Assembly (NCBI GenBank): GCA_024280065.1
Contig: JAJRQX010000136.1
Span: 1 to 9,059 of the forward strand
DNA length: 9,059 nt
Direction: 5' to 3'
Origin: Aquificota bacterium
GTDB taxonomy: Bacteria; Aquificota; Aquificia; Aquificales; Aquificaceae
Positions within the stretch are counted from its first letter, which is position 1. Each line of letters starts with the position of its first letter. This document shows positions 1-5,567 of this stretch, in pieces. The notes beneath the pieces are model-generated. The model did no database searches and was not told the origin of the DNA. It was given only the letters and a program-made list of their open reading frames with translations. The position numbers were made by a program, and so were the translations under genes.

Positions 1-47
1 ACCGTCTCGTAGAACCTCACCGTCTTGTAGTGCCTGTTTCTTGGCAT
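1..47 (-). CDS. 5' end of an unidentified gene (partial, runs off the window)
   Basis: Only the first 15 codons are present. They read MPRNRHYKTVRFYET on the minus strand and continue past the window edge. The start is well supported: ATG at 47-45 is preceded by GGAGG (complement of 54-58) with a 6-nt spacer, and an extended -10 promoter lies just upstream at 80-88. The N-terminus is basic and hydrophilic, with no signal peptide. It follows speE on the same strand after 44 bp. The sequence does not start like AdoMet decarboxylase (SpeH/SpeD), the usual speE partner. I do not recognise the family from 15 residues. Confidence 0.6.
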   Translation of the reverse strand, partial: MPRNRHYKTVRFYET

Positions 48-53
48 ACCTTA

Positions 54-58
54 CCTCC
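54..58 (-). promoter_or_regulatory. Ribosome binding site of the partial gene at 1-47
   Basis: GGAGG on the minus strand lies 6 nt before the ATG at 47. It is one of the strongest Shine-Dalgarno sequences in the window and is the main reason to call a gene here despite so few visible codons. Confidence 0.7.
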
Positions 59-79
59 CGACATAGGGACAGAACAGAA

Positions 80-88
80 ATTATACCA
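80..88 (-). promoter_or_regulatory. Extended -10 promoter (TGGTATAAT) between speE and the partial gene
   Basis: On the minus strand the 44-bp gap holds TGGTATAAT: a perfect TATAAT with the TGn extension of extended -10 promoters. No good -35 sits 16-18 bp upstream, within the end of speE, which is acceptable for this promoter class. Transcription would start near 73 and leave a leader of about 26 nt containing the GGAGG site. The downstream gene may therefore be transcribed independently of ksgA-speE. Confidence 0.5.
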
Positions 89-91
89 CGT

Positions 92-934
92 TCAGTATCT
101 GTAATCCCCCTCCATTATCCTCCTGTAGAAGCCCTCGGGCAGGAAGGAATACCTATGCATCTCTTCCGAATATATCTTGGTCTGGACCTTTATCTCCCTT
201 GCAGGCTCCCTTACAGGGTACTTCTTTGATGCTATGGAGTAGGTCCACCAGTAGCCTGCATATATGGGAACCACTGATGTGAAGAGGTCCACTATGGGAA
301 AGACCTTCCTGAGGCTTTTTTGAATCTTTACCACCATCTCAAGGTGGTAGTGTATGGACTCTGTCTGGGCTGCGAAGATCCCGTCCTCCTTAAGGGCTCT
401 GTGGACGAACCTGAAGAACTCCTCCGTCGTCAGAGCATGGGCGAAACCCACAGGGTCTGTGGAGTCCACTATGACCACGTCAAACTCGTTCTCGCAGTCC
501 TGGACGAACTTGTAGCCGTCCTCGTTCACGATTATCGCCCTCGGGTCATCAAAGGAGCAGGATAAGGTGGGGAAGAACCTCTTTGAAACCTCTATGACCT
601 CCTTATCTATGTCCACGAGGACAGCCCTTCTGACGCAGTCGTGCTTGAGAACCTCCCTGAGGGTCCCTCCGTCCCCACCGCCTATTATAAGGACAGTTTC
701 GGGGTTGGGGTGTGCGTGCATCGGAACGTGAGCCAGAAACTCGTGGTAGAGGAACTCGTACTTTTCATCAAGCTGGACAACACCGTCAAGGACCAGGAGC
801 TTCCCAAACTCGGGAGACTCAAGTACTAAGATCTCCTGATACTCGCTCTTCCCCTCGTAAAGGACCTTTGAAACCGTATAGCAGTGCCTGATCGGGGCAT
901 AAGGGTCCCTCTCTATGAAGAATACATCCTTCAT
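92..934 (-). CDS. speE: Spermidine synthase-family aminopropyltransferase (SpeE)
   Basis: Cytosolic enzyme that transfers the aminopropyl group of decarboxylated S-adenosylmethionine to an amine acceptor (putrescine, agmatine or a longer polyamine), releasing methylthioadenosine. The 280-aa length is typical. Visible family marks are the N-terminal beta domain ending in LDGVVQLDEKYEFLYHE (50-66), the nucleotide-binding GGGDGG (85-90), the acidic VDID (107-110) that contacts the ribose, and the catalytic DSTDPVG (157-163), where D157 and D160 correspond to the conserved acidic pair. The usual DPVGPA is DPVGFA here. The acceptor cannot be read from sequence; thermophiles use these enzymes for agmatine or long-chain polyamines as well as putrescine. 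ATG at 934 overlaps the ksgA stop by 4 bp (ATGA), so translation is probably coupled; the local Shine-Dalgarno is weak. No AdoMet decarboxylase gene is visible nearby. Confidence 0.93.
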   Translation of the reverse strand: MKDVFFIERDPYAPIRHCYTVSKVLYEGKSEYQEILVLESPEFGKLLVLDGVVQLDEKYEFLYHEFLAHVPMHAHPNPETVLIIGGGDGGTLREVLKHDCVRRAVLVDIDKEVIEVSKRFFPTLSCSFDDPRAIIVNEDGYKFVQDCENEFDVVIVDSTDPVGFAHALTTEEFFRFVHRALKEDGIFAAQTESIHYHLEMVVKIQKSLRKVFPIVDLFTSVVPIYAGYWWTYSIASKKYPVREPAREIKVQTKIYSEEMHRYSFLPEGFYRRIMEGDYRY

Positions 935-1668
935 CGCTCAAGAACATTATACAGCTTCAGGATCTCATCGTAAGACAGCTGGTGGGGTCTCAGGTCCGGG
1001 TCAAGCCCAGCCTCTTTAAGGCTGTCCTCAGGGAATAGGTTTTTCAGCTTTCTCTTCCTTCTGGAGAAGAACTTGGTTAGGAAGGTCTTGAACCTGTCCG
1101 TTTCAATGTCCGGGTATCCTTCCCTCCTTACGAGTCTCACCACCCCAGACTCAACCCTCGGTCTCGGGAAGAAGAACTTGGGCGGTAGGCTCATCACGTA
1201 TTCGGTCCTGTAAAAGGTGTTCACAAAGAGGGTTATCCAGCCCGGCTCCGACTTTCCCGTGATCCTGAGAGCTACCTCTTTCTGGACCATGAAGAGGGCC
1301 AAAGAGACGCACCTTCTGTACCTTACCGTGTTCTCCACTATGAGGGACGCCACGTTGTAAGGCAGGTTACCTATTAGCTTCAGGTCCTGACCGAGGGAGC
1401 AGAGATCGAAGGTGGTGGCGTCCGCTTCTATAACTTTGAGTCTCCTGTCCTCTATCTTTTTTAGCTCTTCAACCATAGAAGGGTCTATCTCTATGGTGAA
1501 AACCTCCCTTACATCCGTCTTCAGGATCTCCCTTGTCAGGTTCCCCGTCCCTCCTCCTATCTCAACCACCCTGTCGTCTCCTGAGACCTCAAGGAACTCA
1601 ACGAGCTTTTTAAGGACACCCTTTGACAGGAGTATGTGCTGTCCGAGATCCTTCTTCAGCCTCCTCAC
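931..1668 (-). CDS. ksgA: Ribosomal RNA small subunit methyltransferase A (16S A1518/A1519 dimethyltransferase)
   Basis: KsgA/RsmA converts two adjacent adenosines in 16S helix 45 to N6,N6-dimethyladenosine late in 30S assembly. From the proposed GTG start (1668) the protein is 245 aa, close to the roughly 248 aa I recall for Aquifex KsgA. It opens VRRLKKDLGQHILLS, matching the family's KKxxGQHFL start. It has SAM motif I VEIGGGTGNLT (35-45), acidic IEID (59-62), the catalytic NLPY (101-104), and the C-terminal RRK/K-rich rRNA-contact region (203-209). An in-frame ATG at 1782 would add 38 residues but would run deep into accC on the other strand and gives no family-like sequence. The exact start is uncertain: AGAAGG lies about 16 nt upstream of GTG, so an ATT or leaderless start is possible. 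It is first in an operon with speE. Confidence 0.93.
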   Translation of the reverse strand: MRRLKKDLGQHILLSKGVLKKLVEFLEVSGDDRVVEIGGGTGNLTREILKTDVREVFTIEIDPSMVEELKKIEDRRLKVIEADATTFDLCSLGQDLKLIGNLPYNVASLIVENTVRYRRCVSLALFMVQKEVALRITGKSEPGWITLFVNTFYRTEYVMSLPPKFFFPRPRVESGVVRLVRREGYPDIETDRFKTFLTKFFSRRKRKLKNLFPEDSLKEAGLDPDLRPHQLSYDEILKLYNVLER

Positions 1669-1676
1669 AAAGATGC

Positions 1677-1685
1677 TAATATAAC
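1677..1685. promoter_or_regulatory. Shared bidirectional -10 region between ksgA and accC
   Basis: The gap between the ksgA start (1668) and the accC start (1691) is 22 bp. It contains a nearly self-complementary AT island. Read on plus it gives TATAAC (1680-1685), 5 nt before accC ATG; read on minus it gives TATATT (1683-1678), 9 nt before ksgA GTG. Either -10 would place transcription starts at or within a few bases of the start codons, implying leaderless or near-leaderless mRNAs. That agrees with the lack of a Shine-Dalgarno before accC. No convincing -35 is visible on either strand, so this is suggestive only. Confidence 0.35.
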
Positions 1686-1690
1686 CTTCT

Positions 1691-3124
1691 ATGTTCAAGA
1701 AGGTTCTCGTTGCCAACAGGGGTGAGGTAGCCCTCAGGATAATAAGGGCCTGCAAGGAGCTCGGCATAAGGACGGTTGCCATATACTCCGAGGCGGACGT
1801 TAAGGCCCTCTATGTGAAGAAGGCGGACGAGGCCTATCTCATTCCTGGAGACCCGGTGAGGGCGTACTTGGACTACGTCAGGATCGTTGACCTCGCCCGC
1901 CAGGTGGGAGCGGAGGCCATACACCCTGGATACGGCTTTCTTGCGGAGAACGCGGACTTCGCAAGATACTGCAGGAAGAGGGGAATAGTCTTCATAGGGC
2001 CTACACCTGAGCAGATAGAGATGTTCGGAGACAAGGTGAAGGCCAAAAAGGTCATGAGCGAAGCAGGACTTCCTGTGGTTCCGGGGACGGACGAGCCCGT
2101 CAGGACAACCGAGGACGCACTGCATGCTGCTAAGGAGATAGGCTTTCCCGTTATGCTCAAGGCCGCCTACGGGGGCGGTGGGAGGGGGATGAGGGTTGTC
2201 AGGAACGAGGAGGAGCTGAAAAGGTCCTTTGAGTCAGCTTATCGGGAAGCTGAGACCTTCTTCGGTAAAGGGGACATATTCATAGAGAAGTATCTTGAGA
2301 ACCCAAAGCACATAGAGGTACAGGTTTTAGGAGACAAGTACGGGAACATAATACACCTCGGGGAGAGGGACTGCTCCATACAGAGGAGACATCAGAAACT
2401 CATAGAGATAGCCCCCTCACCCGCACTGGATCAGGAACTCAGGATGAAGATCCTCGGGAACGCGGTCAAGGCTCTCATGAAGGTGGGTTACGAAAACGCG
2501 GGAACCCTTGAGTTCCTTGTGGACATGAACACAAAAGAGTACTACTTCATAGAGATGAACACGAGGCTCCAGGTGGAGCACACTATAACCGAGACCATAA
2601 CGGGTGTTGACATAGTTGAGATGATGATAAGGATAGCGGCGGGGGAACCCCTGCAGTACCTTCAGAGCGATATAACCTTCAGAGGATACGCCATAGAGTT
2701 CAGGATAAACGCGGAAGATCCAAAGAAGGGTTTCGCACCATCCCCGGGCAAGATAACAGCCTACTACTCTCCTGGTGGTCCGGGTGTGAGGATAGACGCG
2801 AGCGTCTACAAGGACTACATAATCCCGCCTTACTACGACTCCCTCATAGCCAAGATGACCGTATGGGCCCTGACCTGGGAGAAGGCGGTGGCGAGAGCCA
2901 GGAGGGCTATAGACGAGTTCATAATAAGAGGCATCCCGACCAACATACCCCTCTACCGAGAGATAGTTAGGGACCCCGATTTTATAAGGGGGGACTTTGG
3001 AGTCAGATTCCTTGAGGAGAAGATCCGGAGGGGAGAGTACGACTTTGAGGTTGAGGGCGAGATAGACAAGGAGGACATGGTTCTTGCCATATCCGCCGCC
3101 ATAGCCGCCCACTACGGTCTGTAA
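1691..3124 (+). CDS. accC: Biotin carboxylase subunit (acetyl-CoA / pyruvate / 2-oxoglutarate carboxylase family)
   Basis: ATP-grasp enzyme that carboxylates biotin on a partner carrier using ATP and bicarbonate. The 477 aa contain all three biotin carboxylase domains: N-terminal FKKVLVANRGEVALR (2-16), ATP-grasp glycine loop KAAYGGGGRGM (157-167), and the C-terminal domain. Residues equivalent to E. coli AccC catalytic and ATP-site positions are intact: K115, K157, H207, K236, E274, E288, N290, R292, Q294, E296 and R338. The signature usually written EMNTRIQVEHPVTE reads EMNTRLQVEHTITE. The protein is about 28 residues longer than E. coli AccC and ends KEDMVLAISAAIAAHYGL. As I recall, that tail resembles the small subunits of two-subunit pyruvate or 2-oxoglutarate carboxylases (PycA, CfiB), so the acceptor may be a keto acid rather than acetyl-CoA. 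No biotin carrier or carboxyltransferase gene is adjacent. It converges on the lipoprotein gene with a 13-bp overlap. Confidence 0.94.
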   Translation: MFKKVLVANRGEVALRIIRACKELGIRTVAIYSEADVKALYVKKADEAYLIPGDPVRAYLDYVRIVDLARQVGAEAIHPGYGFLAENADFARYCRKRGIVFIGPTPEQIEMFGDKVKAKKVMSEAGLPVVPGTDEPVRTTEDALHAAKEIGFPVMLKAAYGGGGRGMRVVRNEEELKRSFESAYREAETFFGKGDIFIEKYLENPKHIEVQVLGDKYGNIIHLGERDCSIQRRHQKLIEIAPSPALDQELRMKILGNAVKALMKVGYENAGTLEFLVDMNTKEYYFIEMNTRLQVEHTITETITGVDIVEMMIRIAAGEPLQYLQSDITFRGYAIEFRINAEDPKKGFAPSPGKITAYYSPGGPGVRIDASVYKDYIIPPYYDSLIAKMTVWALTWEKAVARARRAIDEFIIRGIPTNIPLYREIVRDPDFIRGDFGVRFLEEKIRRGEYDFEVEGEIDKEDMVLAISAAIAAHYGL

Positions 3125-3885
3125 ACTATCTCAGCTGGTTTGCTCCTCACACCGAACCTGTTCACAGCCACAACCCTGTAAACTGTTCCAGGAGGAGGAA
3201 GGTTATCTATAAAAAGGTTTGTCCTTATCGGCTTTTCAGTTAGTAGAGTATTGTTCCTGTAGACCAAATACCTTATCTCCTCCTCCCCCCTCCAGAAGAG
3301 GACTATCTTTCCGTTCCTTACCGTGTAGCTAAGATCCTGTGGAGGTTCGGGGGAGGGAGGTTCTACAGGTGGTATCCTCACAAAGACCGGCTCTGTCTCC
3401 GAACCGTTCACGACGCCCGTGATCGCCAGCTTCACTTCTCTGAGGTCCCTCCTTACGTAGGTCTCACCCTCAAACTCCAACATGTGGGGAGGCAGGGGTA
3501 TCTCCTCAGCTCTGTAGATCCTGTATCTTCTGAAGCCCTTCGCCTTGATAAAGACCTTTTCCTTCAGGATCCTCACTTCCACATCTGGTTTCTCCTCAGG
3601 AGCATCCTCCACGCATCTCAAAGCTGTCCTCCCCCTCTTGTGGGAGACCTTAAAGCAGAACTTTTCTCCGCTCACCTTATACCAGAAGCCCTTTTTTCTC
3701 TCAAATCCTTCCACCACAACATCCTTATCTGGGGTGAGGACGTAGACTATATCACCCAATCTCTTCACCTGAACATGGGGATAAGGCGGAGGTTTTGGCG
3801 GTTTTTTTATGCCACAACCAACAAAAAACATGAAATTCAAAACAATAAAAAACAAAATCAAATTTCTAAACCCATGACTTGACAT
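3112..3885 (-). CDS. Predicted lipoprotein with fibronectin type III-like domains
   Basis: Envelope lipoprotein of 257 aa from the preferred ATG at 3885, which has AAGGA 5 nt upstream. An in-frame ATG at 3918 would add 11 residues before the signal. The N-terminus has a short polar start, a hydrophobic core LILFFIVLNFMFF (9-21) and the lipobox FVGC with Cys24; glycine at +2 does not suggest inner-membrane retention. A proline-rich stalk (GIKKPPKPPPYP) follows, whose CGxKxP start recalls small lipoproteins of the LptM type. The rest is beta-rich. The C-terminal ~179-255 looks like a fibronectin III module (PPQDL, KIVLFW, YLVYRN, FIDNLPPPGTVYRVVAVN), and ~100-173 may be a second. Cys77 and Cys91 could form a disulfide. 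No specific function can be assigned. Its last bases overlap accC tail-to-tail. Confidence 0.85.
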   Translation of the reverse strand: MSSHGFRNLILFFIVLNFMFFVGCGIKKPPKPPPYPHVQVKRLGDIVYVLTPDKDVVVEGFERKKGFWYKVSGEKFCFKVSHKRGRTALRCVEDAPEEKPDVEVRILKEKVFIKAKGFRRYRIYRAEEIPLPPHMLEFEGETYVRRDLREVKLAITGVVNGSETEPVFVRIPPVEPPSPEPPQDLSYTVRNGKIVLFWRGEEEIRYLVYRNNTLLTEKPIRTNLFIDNLPPPGTVYRVVAVNRFGVRSKPAEIVYRP

Positions 3886-3906
3886 CTCAGTCCTTAAATT
3901 TAAAAT
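3879..3906 (+). promoter_or_regulatory. Strong sigma-70-type promoter of the kamA-topA operon
   Basis: TTGACA (3879-3884), a 16-bp spacer and TAAAAT (3901-3906). Predicted start is near 3913, giving a leader of about 23 nt that contains the GGAGG site of the KamA-family gene. The -35 hexamer overlaps the start codon of the divergent lipoprotein gene (ATG complement at 3883-3885). Polymerase bound here would therefore sit on the 5' end of that gene. Confidence 0.7.
3891..3895 (-). promoter_or_regulatory. Ribosome binding site deciding the lipoprotein start
   Basis: AAGGA on the minus strand, 5 nt before ATG at 3885. The alternative upstream ATG at 3918 has no comparable site, and the downstream choice gives a normal-length signal peptide. 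Confidence 0.6.
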
Positions 3907-3922
3907 TAATTCCTGCAAATCT

Positions 3923-3927
3923 GGAGG
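3923..3927 (+). promoter_or_regulatory. Ribosome binding site deciding the KamA-family start
   Basis: GGAGG, 8 nt before ATG at 3936. The frame is open back to an ATG at 3879, but that codon lies upstream of the predicted transcription start and its 19 extra residues are not family-like, so 3936 is preferred. Confidence 0.8.
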
Positions 3928-3935
3928 TGGGTGTT

Positions 3936-5063
3936 ATGAAGAGAAGAGTTAAATACATCATAGATTTGAAGTTTGTGGACCAACTTCCCAAACAGGAAAG
4001 GGAAGAACTCAAGGAAGTAACGGAAAAGTTCGCCTTCAGAACAAACGATTACTACAACTCACTGATAAACTGGGACGATCCCGACGATCCCATAAGGAAG
4101 ATAGTCATACCCACCCGTGAAGAGCTTGAGGTCTGGGGTAAGCTGGACGCATCCAACGAAAGCAAATACACGAAGGTTCACGGTCTTGAACACAAGTATC
4201 CCGACACAGCACTCCTCCTCGTCACGGATGTCTGCGGTATATACTGCAGGTTCTGCTTCAGGAAAAGGCTCTTCATGAACGACAACGACGAGGTTGCGAG
4301 GGACGTATCCGAGGGTTTGGAATACATAAGGAACCACCGGGAGATAAACAACGTTCTCCTGACGGGAGGAGACCCCCTAATTTTAGCGACCAATAAGTTG
4401 GAAAAGATCCTGACCGCCCTGGCGGAGATACCGCATGTGAGGATAGTAAGGATAGGCTCAAAGATGACCGCGGTGAACCCCTTCAGGATATCGGAGGACA
4501 AAGCTCTTCTTGATCTTTTTGAATGGTTCAACACCAAGACAGGAAAACGGCTCTATCTCATGAACCACTTCAACCATCCCAGGGAGTTGACCAAGGAGGC
4601 TAAGGAGGCGGTTGAACTCGTCCACGGGACGGGGACGGTCCAGACCAACCAGACGCCTATACTGAAGGGTATAAACGACGACGCTGAGGTGATAAAGGAG
4701 CTGATAGAGGAGCTTTCCTTCATGGGTGTCCCTCCATACTACTTGTTCCAGTGCAGACCCACCGCAGGGAACAAGGCTTACTCCACCAAGATAGAGGAGA
4801 CAATAGACATAGTTGAGAGAGCAAGAGCAAGGGTATCAGGGCTTGCCGCGAGGGTCAGGTATGTGATGTCCCACGAAACGGGGAAGATAGAGGTCCTCGG
4901 CAAGACCGAGAACCTCATATTCTTCAGGTACCACAGGGCCGCGGATCCCGAAAACTGCGGTAAGTTCATGGTCTTCAGGAGAAACCCTGAGGCCCACTGG
5001 TTTGACGACTACACGGACCTTGTGGAAGAATACAGGGTTGAAACTGAGGAGGAGTTTGTTTAA
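3936..5063 (+). CDS. KamA-family radical SAM aminomutase-like protein (lysine/glutamate 2,3-aminomutase family)
   Basis: Radical SAM, PLP-dependent enzyme family that moves an alpha-amino group to the beta carbon. The 375-aa protein has the [4Fe-4S] cysteines in VCGIYCRFC (C100, C104, C107), the SAM-contact TGGDPL (143-148), and the C-terminal SHETGK (312-317), whose lysine K317 aligns with the PLP-binding lysine of the GGGGK motif in clostridial lysine 2,3-aminomutase. The lysine side-chain contacts of that enzyme (Asp293, Asp330) are not kept: the first is Arg274 in QCRPT, and the second falls in MSHE. The QCRP and HETGKIE pattern looks closer to glutamate 2,3-aminomutase-like members as I remember them, so lysine is unlikely to be the substrate. 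It is first gene of an operon, with a 12-bp gap to the next. EpmB-type EF-P modification is an alternative, but no efp or epmA is in view. Confidence 0.88.
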   Translation: MKRRVKYIIDLKFVDQLPKQEREELKEVTEKFAFRTNDYYNSLINWDDPDDPIRKIVIPTREELEVWGKLDASNESKYTKVHGLEHKYPDTALLLVTDVCGIYCRFCFRKRLFMNDNDEVARDVSEGLEYIRNHREINNVLLTGGDPLILATNKLEKILTALAEIPHVRIVRIGSKMTAVNPFRISEDKALLDLFEWFNTKTGKRLYLMNHFNHPRELTKEAKEAVELVHGTGTVQTNQTPILKGINDDAEVIKELIEELSFMGVPPYYLFQCRPTAGNKAYSTKIEETIDIVERARARVSGLAARVRYVMSHETGKIEVLGKTENLIFFRYHRAADPENCGKFMVFRRNPEAHWFDDYTDLVEEYRVETEEEFV

Positions 5064-5075
5064 TACGTAAAGATA

Positions 5076-5567
5076 ATGAACACGGACACCTTCTACATAC
5101 TTCTTGCCAAACTGGAGGAGGAGATAAGCTACCAGAGGAAGGTTATAAACACCTTCCTCTCAGCAGGCCAGAGCGTAAATCCTGAGATAACGGTAAGGAG
5201 CGTTGAGATCCTCAAGCGCCTCGTCCAGATCTTCAAGCTGATCAGCCTGATCCTTGAGGAGATGGAAACGGTCTCCGAGAGGTACGCCAAGGAGCAGGCC
5301 CTTCTCCTTGCCTCGGAGAGCATGTCTTTGACCTCCCTGCTCCTGCCCACAGTGGAGGCCTTCTCCCCTATCTTCCTTGAGAGCGTAAGCCTTTACGAGG
5401 AACCTCTTCTTGACAGGATAGAGGCAGTCGCTGAATTCATGGAGAACTCCATACCCGACTGCGAGAACCTTGCCACAGACGAGATAGCCCAGACTGTTGA
5501 GGACATAATGAAGACCTTAGAGTTCCACATAAGGATAGGGGAGAAGGTCCTGAGCAGGATCGCCTAG
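5076..5567 (+). CDS. Hypothetical helical protein between kamA-like gene and topA
   Basis: A 163-aa protein I do not recognise. It has no signal peptide, no clear membrane span, and no metal or nucleotide motif. The pattern is of long amphipathic helices: about 5-27, 38-70 (EILKRLVQIFKLISLILEEM), 71-85, a hydrophobic turn region LTSLLLPTVEAFSPIFLESV (84-103), and 109-161. It is rich in Glu and Leu, so it is probably a soluble helical bundle or coiled-coil oligomer. The start at ATG 5076 has only a weak Shine-Dalgarno. It lies 12 bp after the KamA-family stop, and its TAG directly abuts the topA ATG (TAGATG), so it is co-transcribed and probably translationally coupled to topA. Codon use matches its neighbours, which supports a real gene. 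Confidence 0.8.
   Translation: MNTDTFYILLAKLEEEISYQRKVINTFLSAGQSVNPEITVRSVEILKRLVQIFKLISLILEEMETVSERYAKEQALLLASESMSLTSLLLPTVEAFSPIFLESVSLYEEPLLDRIEAVAEFMENSIPDCENLATDEIAQTVEDIMKTLEFHIRIGEKVLSRIA

Noticed and set aside
946..951. TATAAT on minus just before speE
   Set aside because: It is codons for Tyr-Asn inside the ksgA end, with no -35 (CTTACG at 17 bp); probably chance, although a leaderless speE transcript cannot be excluded.
1623..1628. TTGACA on plus inside the 5' part of ksgA, as -35 for accC
   Set aside because: No -10 at 16-18 bp; the nearest -10-like sequence is about 50 bp away.
1669..1782. 38-residue N-terminal extension of ksgA from ATG 1782
   Set aside because: It overlaps accC on the other strand, has no family similarity, and KsgA proteins start at the KKxxGQH region.
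1676..2125. Long minus-strand open frames opposite accC (also 2417-3112)
   Set aside because: Shadows of a conserved gene, with no family features or ribosome binding sites; caused by codon bias.
3100..3140. Shared terminator between accC and the lipoprotein gene
   Set aside because: The genes overlap by 13 bp and no hairpin with a T-run is visible on either strand.
3484..3882. Plus-strand open frames opposite the lipoprotein gene
   Set aside because: The minus strand has a clear signal peptide, lipobox and FN3-like modules; the plus reading is low-complexity and has no Shine-Dalgarno.
3879..3935. Earlier start (ATG 3879) for the KamA-family gene
   Set aside because: It lies on the promoter -35 and upstream of the likely transcript start; ATG 3936 has a strong GGAGG.
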